Positions 1 to 5,924 of a DNA stretch of 7,435 nt are shown piece by piece. Position 1 is the stretch's first letter, and each line of letters opens with the position of its first letter. Below the pieces are notes generated by a model. That model saw only the letters and a program-made list of their open reading frames with translations. It searched no databases and was not told the origin of the DNA. The position numbers and the translations under genes were made by a program. The stretch comes from Polyangiaceae bacterium. Its GTDB lineage: Bacteria > Myxococcota_A > Polyangia > Polyangiales > Polyangiaceae. Location of the stretch: assembly GCA_022447485.1 (NCBI GenBank), contig JAKVCH010000144.1:1-7435 (forward strand), read 5' to 3'.

Positions 1-658
1 GCTGTTCGCGCATCAAAGAGTTTGTCGCAAGCTGGGCAAATGCCGCATTTCGACTTACGCCGAGGGCTTGAGCAAAAGGTGAACAGATCGCTTCGGGCCC
101 AGAGGCAGGCATCAGATGTCGCCGCTCAATGCGTCTTTGACCGCCCTGGGTACAGATCTTTTGACCGGGCGTTAGAGGGGAGTTTTCGTAAAGAGCGGCT
201 GTGGTCACCAATTTGAATACACTGGCAGCCGGTGCGATCGGATCGAAGAGTAAGCTACCGTGGCTTTCGCCAATCTCTGCTGCAGCCAGAACCTGTCCTG
301 ATCTGGCGTCGATCAACGTGGCTGCTCCAGCCAGAGGTCGCGCGCGCTTGAGGAGTCGTTTCAACTCTCGCTGTAGTCTCTGATCCAGCCCCAGCACCTT
401 TAACTTTCCTTGGTGCGTTTTCCCCGTCGCATGACCCTCTTTCCAGCGAATGGAGTCCCAGCGAATGAACTTTGCCTTGGAGGAAGCTGTTTTTTGAATT
501 GATGGTGGGGGAGGGGTCGGACTTCCCGCCTGCTGAGAGCGCGCAGGCATGACTTCCGCCCGGGCCTCAGCAAGACTGAAATGGCTCGACGGGTAGAGCT
601 CCGCCAGCAATAGCAGCAGAGGGAGCACTCCAATGCCTTGAGTGAATCGAACGTGCAC
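1..658 (-). CDS. Penicillin-binding transpeptidase-domain protein, C-terminal part beyond window
   Basis: This minus-strand frame stays open from a GTG at 658 to the window edge (219 residues seen). The N-terminus has a hydrophobic segment at residues 9-22 (GVLPLLLLLAEL core), then a Pro/Ser-rich linker to about 60. From about residue 86 a PBP transpeptidase fold begins: LGLDQRLQ (89-96), a strand with DARSGQVLAAAE (117-128), the SxxK active-site motif S146-V-F-K149, and the SxN motif S202-R-N204. The KTG motif would lie beyond the window. Established for the family: an acyl-serine transpeptidase cross-linking peptidoglycan in the periplasm. Only about 85 residues precede the fold, so there is no room for a glycosyltransferase domain or a class B dimerisation domain. 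The hydrophobic segment could be a signal peptide (possible cut after AEA near 32) or an anchor. GTG 658 is the only ATG/GTG/TTG in frame upstream of the linker before the stop at 707-709; its Shine-Dalgarno is weak. A serine beta-lactamase-like enzyme is a less likely alternative. Confidence 0.85.
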   Translation of the reverse strand, partial: MHVRFTQGIGVLPLLLLLAELYPSSHFSLAEARAEVMPARSQQAGSPTPPPPSIQKTASSKAKFIRWDSIRWKEGHATGKTHQGKLKVLGLDQRLQRELKRLLKRARPLAGAATLIDARSGQVLAAAEIGESHGSLLFDPIAPAASVFKLVTTAALYENSPLTPGQKICTQGGQRRIERRHLMPASGPEAICSPFAQALGVSRNAAFAQLATNSLMREQ

Positions 659-790
659 GACAACTTCGTCTAAGTCACGAAAGGCATTCTGGCCAAGATC
701 TTGGAGCTATTAGTTTATGTAGGTAAGTGTGCTGAAAATTTGGCAGTGGAAAATAGTAAGAGGCTACGATTCGTTTGAAGGAGAAACTAG

Positions 791-1123
791 ATGGAACGAC
801 GAAGCGGATTCAGGGCGAGAACAGATTTTTCAGTGCAGGCGATGAATGGCTATTGGGCATCCCAGGCCCGCGCTATCGAAGTTTCTTGTACGGGTATTGT
901 ATTAGATCGTGGTCGTGAGCTGAGTGAGCGGGATATGCCTTTCCTCATCGATCTCGAGTTGCGTCTTCCCGAGAGGAATCGGCCTATTCGGGTCAAGGCG
1001 CGTCCTGTGCGCCGAGAAGGCTCTCATCAGGTCTTGCGTTTCATTGATATCTCCGCCGTGGATCGCTTGAATTTAGCCGAACATCTGGATGTATTGATGG
1101 CTCGGGGCGTTCAGCTTCATTAA
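791..1123 (+). CDS. PilZ-domain protein (putative cyclic-di-GMP receptor)
   Basis: A 110-residue protein that is essentially a single PilZ domain. The N-terminal RxxxR motif is R4-S-G-F-R8. The second PilZ motif, (D/N)xSxxG, appears as E30-V-S32-C-T-G35, with Glu in place of the usual Asp/Asn. The rest follows the family pattern of beta strands ending in a VLRFIDIS segment (81-88) and a C-terminal helix. Known for the family: binding of cyclic-di-GMP and relay to motility, envelope or polysaccharide targets. The D/N-to-E change leaves nucleotide binding plausible but unproven. The start is well supported: AAGGAG lies 7 nt before the ATG. There is no signal peptide, so it should be cytoplasmic. 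It is transcribed away from the PBP-like gene and lies 67 nt before a co-directional lipoprotein gene, possibly in the same transcript. Confidence 0.85.
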   Translation: MERRSGFRARTDFSVQAMNGYWASQARAIEVSCTGIVLDRGRELSERDMPFLIDLELRLPERNRPIRVKARPVRREGSHQVLRFIDISAVDRLNLAEHLDVLMARGVQLH

Positions 1124-1190
1124 GTGAATTTTCGAGGCGAGGTAGCGCAGAAAACTGGGCCGATCCTGGGAAGTTGCAGATAATCGCCCC

Positions 1191-1829
1191 ATGGCCAGTC
1201 GATTGATTGTTGGAGACTCAAGGCGAGGAGCGGATCAGCGACGGCTGGTTGCTAGCGTAGTGAGCTGCATTGCTCTCCTGGGAGCATGCGTGCCTGCTAC
1301 CTCTTTTGAGCAGGCGAGCTCTGCGGTTGAGGTTGAGGAAGAAGCGCATCGTCGTACGGTGGCAACGTGCCGCGACTTGCAAGCGAAGGAACATCAGCTC
1401 CAAGTCGCTCAAGGCCTCTTGAAAAAGAAGCACCAGGAGTTGAGCGCTGAGCTTGGCAATCAAAAGAAAGAAATTGGAGCTCAACGCGCTGAGGTCGAGT
1501 CGTCAAAGAAACTCGCTGCGGAACAAAAGGAAGAGCTGAGCAAGCTGGAGGTGCGGCTTGAATCGACGGGCGAAAGCCTGGCGAAGTCGGAGTCGACAAC
1601 CGAAGAGCTTCGTTCTGATTTAGCATCGGCACGTGCTCAGGTCTTGAACCTGGAGGGAGCGAACGAGCGTCTCCAAAACGAATTAGCTCAAATGAAAAAG
1701 CAGGCGCAGCAGCAAGACGAGGAGCAGACCTCTTTGCGCGGAGAAAGAGACGCCTTGCAGAAAGAACTGAACGAGTTGAAAAAGTCTCAAGCTGAGTCGC
1801 CGTCGGATTCAGCGAAGACAAAGCCCTGA
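1191..1829 (+). CDS. Putative coiled-coil lipoprotein
   Basis: A 212-residue protein. The N-terminal part has arginines (R17-R18), a hydrophobic stretch (about 19-32) and a lipobox L30-G31-A32-C33, so it is probably exported and lipidated at Cys33. From about residue 47 to 205 the sequence is almost wholly charged and heptad-like, rich in Glu, Lys, Gln, Leu and Ala, which predicts a long alpha-helical coiled coil. It ends in a short Ser/Lys/Pro tail. I recognise no catalytic domain; a structural or scaffolding role at the envelope is inference. The start is uncertain: no good Shine-Dalgarno precedes ATG 1191, and the leader before the hydrophobic core is long for a lipoprotein. A GAGGAG at 1225-1230 hints that translation could begin later, though no standard start sits at the right distance. 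It follows the PilZ gene by 67 nt and converges with the lipoprotein gene at 1894. Confidence 0.75.
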   Translation: MASRLIVGDSRRGADQRRLVASVVSCIALLGACVPATSFEQASSAVEVEEEAHRRTVATCRDLQAKEHQLQVAQGLLKKKHQELSAELGNQKKEIGAQRAEVESSKKLAAEQKEELSKLEVRLESTGESLAKSESTTEELRSDLASARAQVLNLEGANERLQNELAQMKKQAQQQDEEQTSLRGERDALQKELNELKKSQAESPSDSAKTKP

Positions 1830-1860
1830 ATTTGAAGCGCCGTCAGATATGGACAGCGTA

Positions 1861-1878
1861 TCGCTCGATATCGAGTGA
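1861..1878. repeat. Palindrome between convergent genes
   Basis: The core CTCGATATCGAG is a perfect 12-nt palindrome, extended to seven pairs with one G-U around an AUAU loop. It sits between the 3' ends of the plus-strand coiled-coil lipoprotein gene and the minus-strand AgmX-like lipoprotein gene. Neither strand has a U-tract after it, so it is not a textbook intrinsic terminator. It could still act as a weak bidirectional 3'-end structure. Confidence 0.35.
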
Positions 1879-1893
1879 CGCGCGCCTTTCGAT

Positions 1894-2667
1894 TCATTGG
1901 CATTCTGGGGGTGACACGGGCGATGAGCCAACCTGAAACGATACTTTCGCCGCCCAGCTTCCAGGTGAGGGAAAAGTTAAGCGCTCCACCGTCTCGATCA
2001 GACAGGCTGCGGTTTCATCACCAGCTCCGTCGAGATGCGCTACGCCAGCGGAAAGCGTTTGCCCATCCGGGGCCACATAGGCCGTGATCGTGTACGGGCC
2101 GCCTTCTCCGCATTCTTGGAAGGTTTCGTTATTTTCGACCAAAAAACTGGAGATATCGTTTGATGTCCAACTTTCCGGTGGGCGAACGTCTTCCGGCGGA
2201 TCGAAACCCATATTGGTGCGAGCGAGACCAACGAGCCCACCGACTGGCTTTGGCCAGCGACTGTCTTTGAGTAAGTCCATCATGCATTGCTCGACCTGAT
2301 AATTGCCTAAGTTCGAGCTTTCCACGAAGACCTGTTCGGCTTGTCCGCCTCGATTGACTTCTACGAGGAAAGCGACGTCTCCGCCGAAATAGTCGACTGC
2401 ATCGTACCCAGACATCAGGCATTCCCCTAGGTCGTCCTGGAGACGACGTACAACACGATTGACCTTATTGCCGTTCATTCCTCCACAATCTTGCTCCATC
2501 TCCAAGGGACCGTCTCCAGGATCATCGCCATCATCCTCTTCGTAGATTGACTCGGCAGTGTTGACTTTCTTGGGGCCGCCACAAGCCGAAGCGAAGAGCG
2601 TCAGAGTACAGCTTGCTACGCTAAGGAATACTCGTGAGGAGCCAGATCTAATGAATGACGAAGCCAT
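1894..2667 (-). CDS. Lipoprotein with two tandem AgmX/PglI-like C-terminal-type repeats
   Basis: A 257-residue protein with an N-terminal hydrophobic segment (12-28) ending at a lipobox-like A26-S-A-C29, then GG and a very acidic linker (about 42-60). The rest is two related copies: residues 66-155 and 167-247. Each carries a helix ending in E-C (E82-C83, E185-C186), strands, a second cysteine (C128, C222), and a late W/F-P-x-P turn (RWPKP, TFPSP). This resembles the AgmX/PglI C-terminal domain of myxobacterial gliding and envelope proteins, which is TonB-C-like. The assignment is from pattern only. Expected location is membrane-attached, facing the periplasm. The paired cysteines suggest one disulfide per repeat. 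The gene starts 8 nt after the HAD gene's stop, so the two are probably co-transcribed. The GGAGG before ATG 2667 is only 1 nt from the start, oddly close, and no better in-frame start is visible. Confidence 0.75.
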   Translation of the reverse strand: MASSFIRSGSSRVFLSVASCTLTLFASACGGPKKVNTAESIYEEDDGDDPGDGPLEMEQDCGGMNGNKVNRVVRRLQDDLGECLMSGYDAVDYFGGDVAFLVEVNRGGQAEQVFVESSNLGNYQVEQCMMDLLKDSRWPKPVGGLVGLARTNMGFDPPEDVRPPESWTSNDISSFLVENNETFQECGEGGPYTITAYVAPDGQTLSAGVAHLDGAGDETAACLIETVERLTFPSPGSWAAKVSFQVGSSPVSPPECQ

Positions 2668-2675
2668 GCCTCCAT

Positions 2676-3608
2676 TTACCGAAGGCCGGCTTTTGGCTCA
2701 ATCGTTTCTCTCGCTTCTGGGGAAATATTCTTTTCCTGCGTGAAGGACTGAGCTATCTCAGGTTGAAGATTTTCCTTCTGAGTGGATTCTGAAGAACTCA
2801 CATTCCAAGAGTGGGGTTCAGCGAGATGAAAGGTTGGCTTTTGAGATCCTAGGGCTAACCGTGAAAGTTTCTCTAAAAGAGATGCCTTCTGCCCAAGCCC
2901 AAAGGCAGAATGAGCTTTGCGCATCATGGGCAGGTCAAAGTCGCTATCTCCAAATGCGGCGAGCCAAGGCCTCTTTGGAAACCGAGTCTCCCCCGCTCGC
3001 ACCTTATCGTCGCCGTAGGGTAGGGGGTAGGCCCACTCATGCGAGAGAGAACCATTTCTTTGGATTAACAGCCCTCCTAAGACCTCCGAGGAGGCGAAAC
3101 CAAGAGGAGATGCCGCTACTCTTGCTACTATTTGTGGAGATGCCGAAATAACCGCTGTTTGAATACCGCGATCTCGGAGCTCTCGAGCGATAGCGACCAT
3201 TCCAGAGTGTATTGCTTGGTCGTGATTGGCTTCTTGAAGAGCCTGGATGGTATAGTCTTCTAATTGGTTTTCGGTGAGACCGGCGTAAGCCCAAACTTGC
3301 ATTTCTGTGTAAGGGCGTTCGGCATACTTTCCCTCGGCTCTCGCGTTCTCAAGGATGGTCGCTAATTCTGATGCTCTCGCTTGTGCTGGAAAAGAGAGCC
3401 CTAGTTGGCGAACTTCGAGGGCGAGTCGTTCTCTTGACTCCTCTGCAAGGAGTCGGTGACGTAAACAATAATGAAACGTCAAAACACCTACGTCGTCAGA
3501 CCAAAGGGTGCCGTCAGCATCGAAAGCCACAATCCCCTGGGGAAATTCTTTGGCCAGGCCGACAACCTGCTCCAGTGCTGAGGCGCAGGAGATATTCAAG
3601 GAGCTCAC
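2676..3608 (-). CDS. HAD-superfamily hydrolase, phosphoserine-phosphatase-like (subfamily IB type)
   Basis: A 310-residue cytoplasmic protein with all four HAD motifs. Motif I is D30-A-D32-G-T34 (nucleophile Asp30). Motif II is VISAS (S155 or S157). The motif III lysine is K202 in GDDKVRAG. Motif IV is G220-D-S-D-F-D225. A helical cap lies between motifs I and II (about 40-145). Known chemistry is Mg-dependent phosphomonoester hydrolysis through an aspartyl-phosphate. The SerB-like layout suggests a small phosphometabolite substrate, but which one cannot be told. Residues from about 255 to 310 are a polar, Ser/Glu/Gln-rich tail beyond the normal fold. The start is ambiguous: GTG 3608 has AAAAGG directly against it, whereas TTG at codon 4 has a GGGTGAG-type site 5 nt upstream. 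The gene begins about 30 nt after the acs terminator stem and is followed 8 nt later by the lipoprotein gene. Confidence 0.85.
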   Translation of the reverse strand: MSSLNISCASALEQVVGLAKEFPQGIVAFDADGTLWSDDVGVLTFHYCLRHRLLAEESRERLALEVRQLGLSFPAQARASELATILENARAEGKYAERPYTEMQVWAYAGLTENQLEDYTIQALQEANHDQAIHSGMVAIARELRDRGIQTAVISASPQIVARVAASPLGFASSEVLGGLLIQRNGSLSHEWAYPLPYGDDKVRAGETRFPKRPWLAAFGDSDFDLPMMRKAHSAFGLGQKASLLEKLSRLALGSQKPTFHLAEPHSWNVSSSESTQKENLQPEIAQSFTQEKNISPEARETIEPKAGLR

Positions 3609-3630
3609 CCTTTTGAATAGATCGAAAGAG

Positions 3631-3669
3631 ACAAAATAGAAACGGGGCCGTTTTTGGCGGCCCCGTTTC
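3631..3669 (-). terminator. Intrinsic terminator of acs
   Basis: A perfect 12-bp stem (3639-3650 pairing with 3658-3669) with a 7-nt loop and a GC-rich core (GGGGCC/GGCCCC). On the minus strand it is followed by a U-rich stretch reading UAUUUUGU (3638-3631), and the stem itself ends in UUUC. It begins 15 nt after the acs stop codon. The stem is flanked by A-rich sequence on the other strand, but no plus-strand gene needs a terminator here. Confidence 0.9.
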
Positions 3670-3684
3670 GCTGGAAGATGCGGC

Positions 3685-5655
3685 TCAAGAAAAACGAGCT
3701 TGAATTGACTCTACAACTGTTCGGTCCTCCAGGGTCGAAAGGTCGCCTTGGACCTCGCGACCAGCAGCAACGTCTTTCAAAATTCGTCGCATGATCTTGC
3801 CCGAGCGAGTCTTCGGTAGAGAGTCAACGAGCACGACCAAGTCGGGACGAGCAAATTTGCCAATTTCATTCGAGATATGAGCGCTTAAAGCCGCCTCCAT
3901 TTCCGCGTTTCCATCGAAACCTGGCTTCAAAGTCACAAAGACCACCAACGCTTGACCTTTGAGGTCATGGGGTCGGCCTACCGCAGCTGCCTCCGCGACG
4001 GCTTCATGGGCCACCAGACTCGACTCGATTTCAGCTGTTCCAATGCGATGTCCCGATACGTTGAGAACATCGTCGATACGGCCAACGACTGTGAAGTAAC
4101 CCTCTTGATCGAAACGAGCTCCATCGCCTGTAAAGTAAGCTCCCTCGATATCTGAGAAGTATTGAGCCTTGAATCTTTCATCGTCGCCCCAAATCGTGCG
4201 CAGCATGCTAGGCCATGGATTCTGGACGACTAACAAACCACCCTCGCCGGGACGCAGCTCTTCGCCTTCGCTCGATACAATCGCAGGCTTCACGCCAAAG
4301 AAGGGAACGCCACAACTGCCCGGCTTCACTGCATGCACACCGGGTAGGGTCGTCATCATGATGGAGCCAGTTTCTGTTTGCCACCAAGTATCGACAATCG
4401 GACATTCGCCGCGTCCTACCTTTTGATAGAACCAGCGCCAGGCCTCTGGGTTGATGGGTTCACCCACTGTGCCGAGCAACCGAAGGCTAGAAATGTCGTT
4501 TTTATCGACCCACTCATCACCGGCTTTGATGAACGCGCGAATTGCCGTGGGAGCCGTATAGAGAATACTGACCTTATGTTTTTCGATCACATTCCAGAAG
4601 CGACCCCAGTCTGGTTGATTCGGGGCACCCTCATAGAGAACGCAGCTCGCGCCATTCGATAGGGGGCCATAGACAATGTAGCTATGTCCCGTGATCCAGC
4701 CGACATCGGCAGTGCACCAGTAGACATCATCTTCCTGGAGGTCAAAAACGTATTTTGTTGTGAGATGAGTCCCTGCGAGGTACCCACCAGTGGTATGCAG
4801 TACGCCTTTGGGCTTTCCTGTGGAGCCAGAGGTATAGAGGATGAAGAGCGGATGCTCGGCGTCGACGATCTCGGCCTCAACGCCAAGACTTGAGTCGGCC
4901 GCCTTGATCGCCTCATACCAATCGAGGTCACGACCCTCCTGCATTTCGATCGTGCAGTCCTGAGCGCTCATGCGTCGGTAGACGAAGACCTTTTCAATTG
5001 ACTTGACCCCTTCGAGAGCCGCGTCGACTGTTGCCTTGAGCGGCACGACTTTACCGCGACGCCAAGCACCGTCCTGCGTCAGCACAGCCTTTGCGCCGCA
5101 ATCGTTGATACGGTCGCGAATCGCCTCGGCAGCAAAACCCCCAAAGACCACAGTGTGGGCCGCCCCGATTCTTGCGCAAGCGAGCATGCCGATCACGACC
5201 TCTGGAACCATTCCCATATAGATAGCGACTCGATCGCCAGGTCCAATGCCGTTTGCTTTCAGTGCTGCGGCGAAGTCACAGACCTTTTGATGCAATTGGG
5301 TGTACGTCAGAGTTTCAGTGTCGCCAGGTTCACCCTCAAAGATAATTGCAGGCTTGTCCTTTCGCTCGGTTTCTAGGTGGCGGTCGAGGCAGCTTTCCGT
5401 GATATTCAACTCGGCACCGACAAACCACTTGGCGAAAGGAAGCTGCCAATCGACGAGCTTGTCCCAAGGCTTGCGGAACACGAGCTCACTCGTTTCACGC
5501 TTCCAGAAAGTTTCAGGAGATTCAATGCTCTCCTGATAAAGCTTGTCGTACTCCTCCTTCGTCTTGATACGTGCTTGAGCACTAAACGCCGGTGTTGGCT
5601 CGTAGCGCTGCTCCTCCCCAGAAAAGGATTCGATTGACTTTCCAGAATCGGACAT
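3685..5655 (-). CDS. acs: Acetyl-coenzyme A synthetase (AMP-forming)
   Basis: A 656-residue protein, the usual full length for bacterial Acs. It makes acetyl-CoA from acetate, ATP and CoA via acetyl-AMP in the cytoplasm. Visible motifs in order: an N-terminal Acs-type helical region (about 30-90) and GDRVAIYMGMVPE (140-152). The phosphate-binding loop YTSGSTGKPKGV is at 274-285. WWQTETG is at 424-430; its second Trp (425) corresponds to the residue that limits the pocket to acetate. TGD (509-511) and the hinge/CoA-binding region GRIDDVLNVSGHRIGT (525-540) follow. K620 sits in PKTRSGKIMRR, the lysine essential for adenylation and the target of reversible acetylation in well-studied homologues. 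ATG 5655 follows a GGGAG by about 12 nt, rather far. It is probably transcribed alone, from the promoter at 5736-5707 to the terminator at 3669-3631. Confidence 0.98.
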   Translation of the reverse strand: MSDSGKSIESFSGEEQRYEPTPAFSAQARIKTKEEYDKLYQESIESPETFWKRETSELVFRKPWDKLVDWQLPFAKWFVGAELNITESCLDRHLETERKDKPAIIFEGEPGDTETLTYTQLHQKVCDFAAALKANGIGPGDRVAIYMGMVPEVVIGMLACARIGAAHTVVFGGFAAEAIRDRINDCGAKAVLTQDGAWRRGKVVPLKATVDAALEGVKSIEKVFVYRRMSAQDCTIEMQEGRDLDWYEAIKAADSSLGVEAEIVDAEHPLFILYTSGSTGKPKGVLHTTGGYLAGTHLTTKYVFDLQEDDVYWCTADVGWITGHSYIVYGPLSNGASCVLYEGAPNQPDWGRFWNVIEKHKVSILYTAPTAIRAFIKAGDEWVDKNDISSLRLLGTVGEPINPEAWRWFYQKVGRGECPIVDTWWQTETGSIMMTTLPGVHAVKPGSCGVPFFGVKPAIVSSEGEELRPGEGGLLVVQNPWPSMLRTIWGDDERFKAQYFSDIEGAYFTGDGARFDQEGYFTVVGRIDDVLNVSGHRIGTAEIESSLVAHEAVAEAAAVGRPHDLKGQALVVFVTLKPGFDGNAEMEAALSAHISNEIGKFARPDLVVLVDSLPKTRSGKIMRRILKDVAAGREVQGDLSTLEDRTVVESIQARFS

Positions 5656-5679
5656 GAGTAACTGTTTCTCCCGTTGATG

Positions 5680-5704
5680 AGAGCGACTGCATGCGAGTCG
5701 CTCT
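5680..5704 (-). promoter_or_regulatory. Hairpin at the predicted 5' end of acs mRNA
   Basis: A 9-bp perfect inverted repeat (AGAGCGACT at 5704-5696 and AGTCGCTCT at 5688-5680) encloses a 7-nt loop. The predicted transcription start, about 5-7 nt after the -10 box, falls at or inside its outer arm, so the acs transcript would begin with this stem-loop. It lies 24 nt upstream of the start codon. Such 5'-terminal stems can protect mRNA from 5'-dependent decay. That role is inferred here. Confidence 0.5.
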
Positions 5705-5706
5705 AG

Positions 5707-5736
5707 ATATTAAAGAATGCCGGAGAATAACCTCAA
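5707..5736 (-). promoter_or_regulatory. Predicted sigma70-type promoter of acs
   Basis: On the minus strand TTGAGG (5736-5731) is followed after 18 nt by TAATAT (5712-5707). Both match the housekeeping consensus closely (TTGACA, TATAAT). The implied start near 5702 gives a leader of about 45-50 nt before the acs ATG at 5655. Confidence 0.6.
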
Positions 5737-5746
5737 TTCCAGCTAA

Positions 5747-5764
5747 GACGGAACGCTTTCCGTC
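5747..5764. promoter_or_regulatory. Inverted repeat upstream of the acs -35 box (possible operator)
   Basis: GACGGAA and TTCCGTC form a perfect 7-bp dyad separated by 4 nt. Its centre is about 54 nt upstream of the predicted acs transcription start, and it ends 10 nt before the -35 hexamer. That position is typical of an activator site. I cannot name the regulator. Confidence 0.4.
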
Positions 5765-5850
5765 GCTTCGGTGGTCAGAAATACTCACTTAGGAAACTTT
5801 TCGCTTAACTCCCTGAAATGTAAGCGCTTTCTGGCCTGCTTCGGTAGACC

Positions 5851-5868
5851 GATTGGAGGGGGCCAATC
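5851..5868. repeat. Small inverted repeat downstream of the chaC-like gene
   Basis: GATTGG and CCAATC form a 6-bp stem around a 6-nt G-rich (plus) or C-rich (minus) loop. It lies 57 nt after the stop of the chaC-like gene. It has no following U-tract, so it is at most a weak 3'-end structure. The remainder of the 269-nt gap between the chaC-like gene and acs holds no gene I can support. Confidence 0.3.
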
Positions 5869-5924
5869 CGTTTGGAGCCTGATGAAGTCGAGTCAGGTGT
5901 GGAGAGTGGGCGGCAAGTAAGCGT

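Noticed and set aside
400..663. Minus-strand 87-codon frame overlapping the PBP-like gene
   Set aside because: It is a different frame of the same strand with Cys/Arg-rich, non-domain sequence. The neighbouring frame shows clear PBP motifs over the same bases.
740..770. TTGGCA followed by TACGAT upstream of the PilZ gene as a promoter
   Set aside because: The spacer is 19 nt and both hexamers are imperfect. A sigma54 reading of TGGCAG also fails because no TTGC follows at the right distance. Not strong enough to annotate.
1297..1821. 174-codon minus-strand frame opposite the coiled-coil lipoprotein
   Set aside because: It is antisense to a Glu/Lys/Gln/Leu-rich coding region. Its Ser/Arg/Pro composition is what such an antisense frame yields, and no domain is visible.
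4587..4931. Several 60-115 codon frames in both orientations inside acs
   Set aside because: All overlap an unambiguous full-length acetyl-CoA synthetase and show no domain content.
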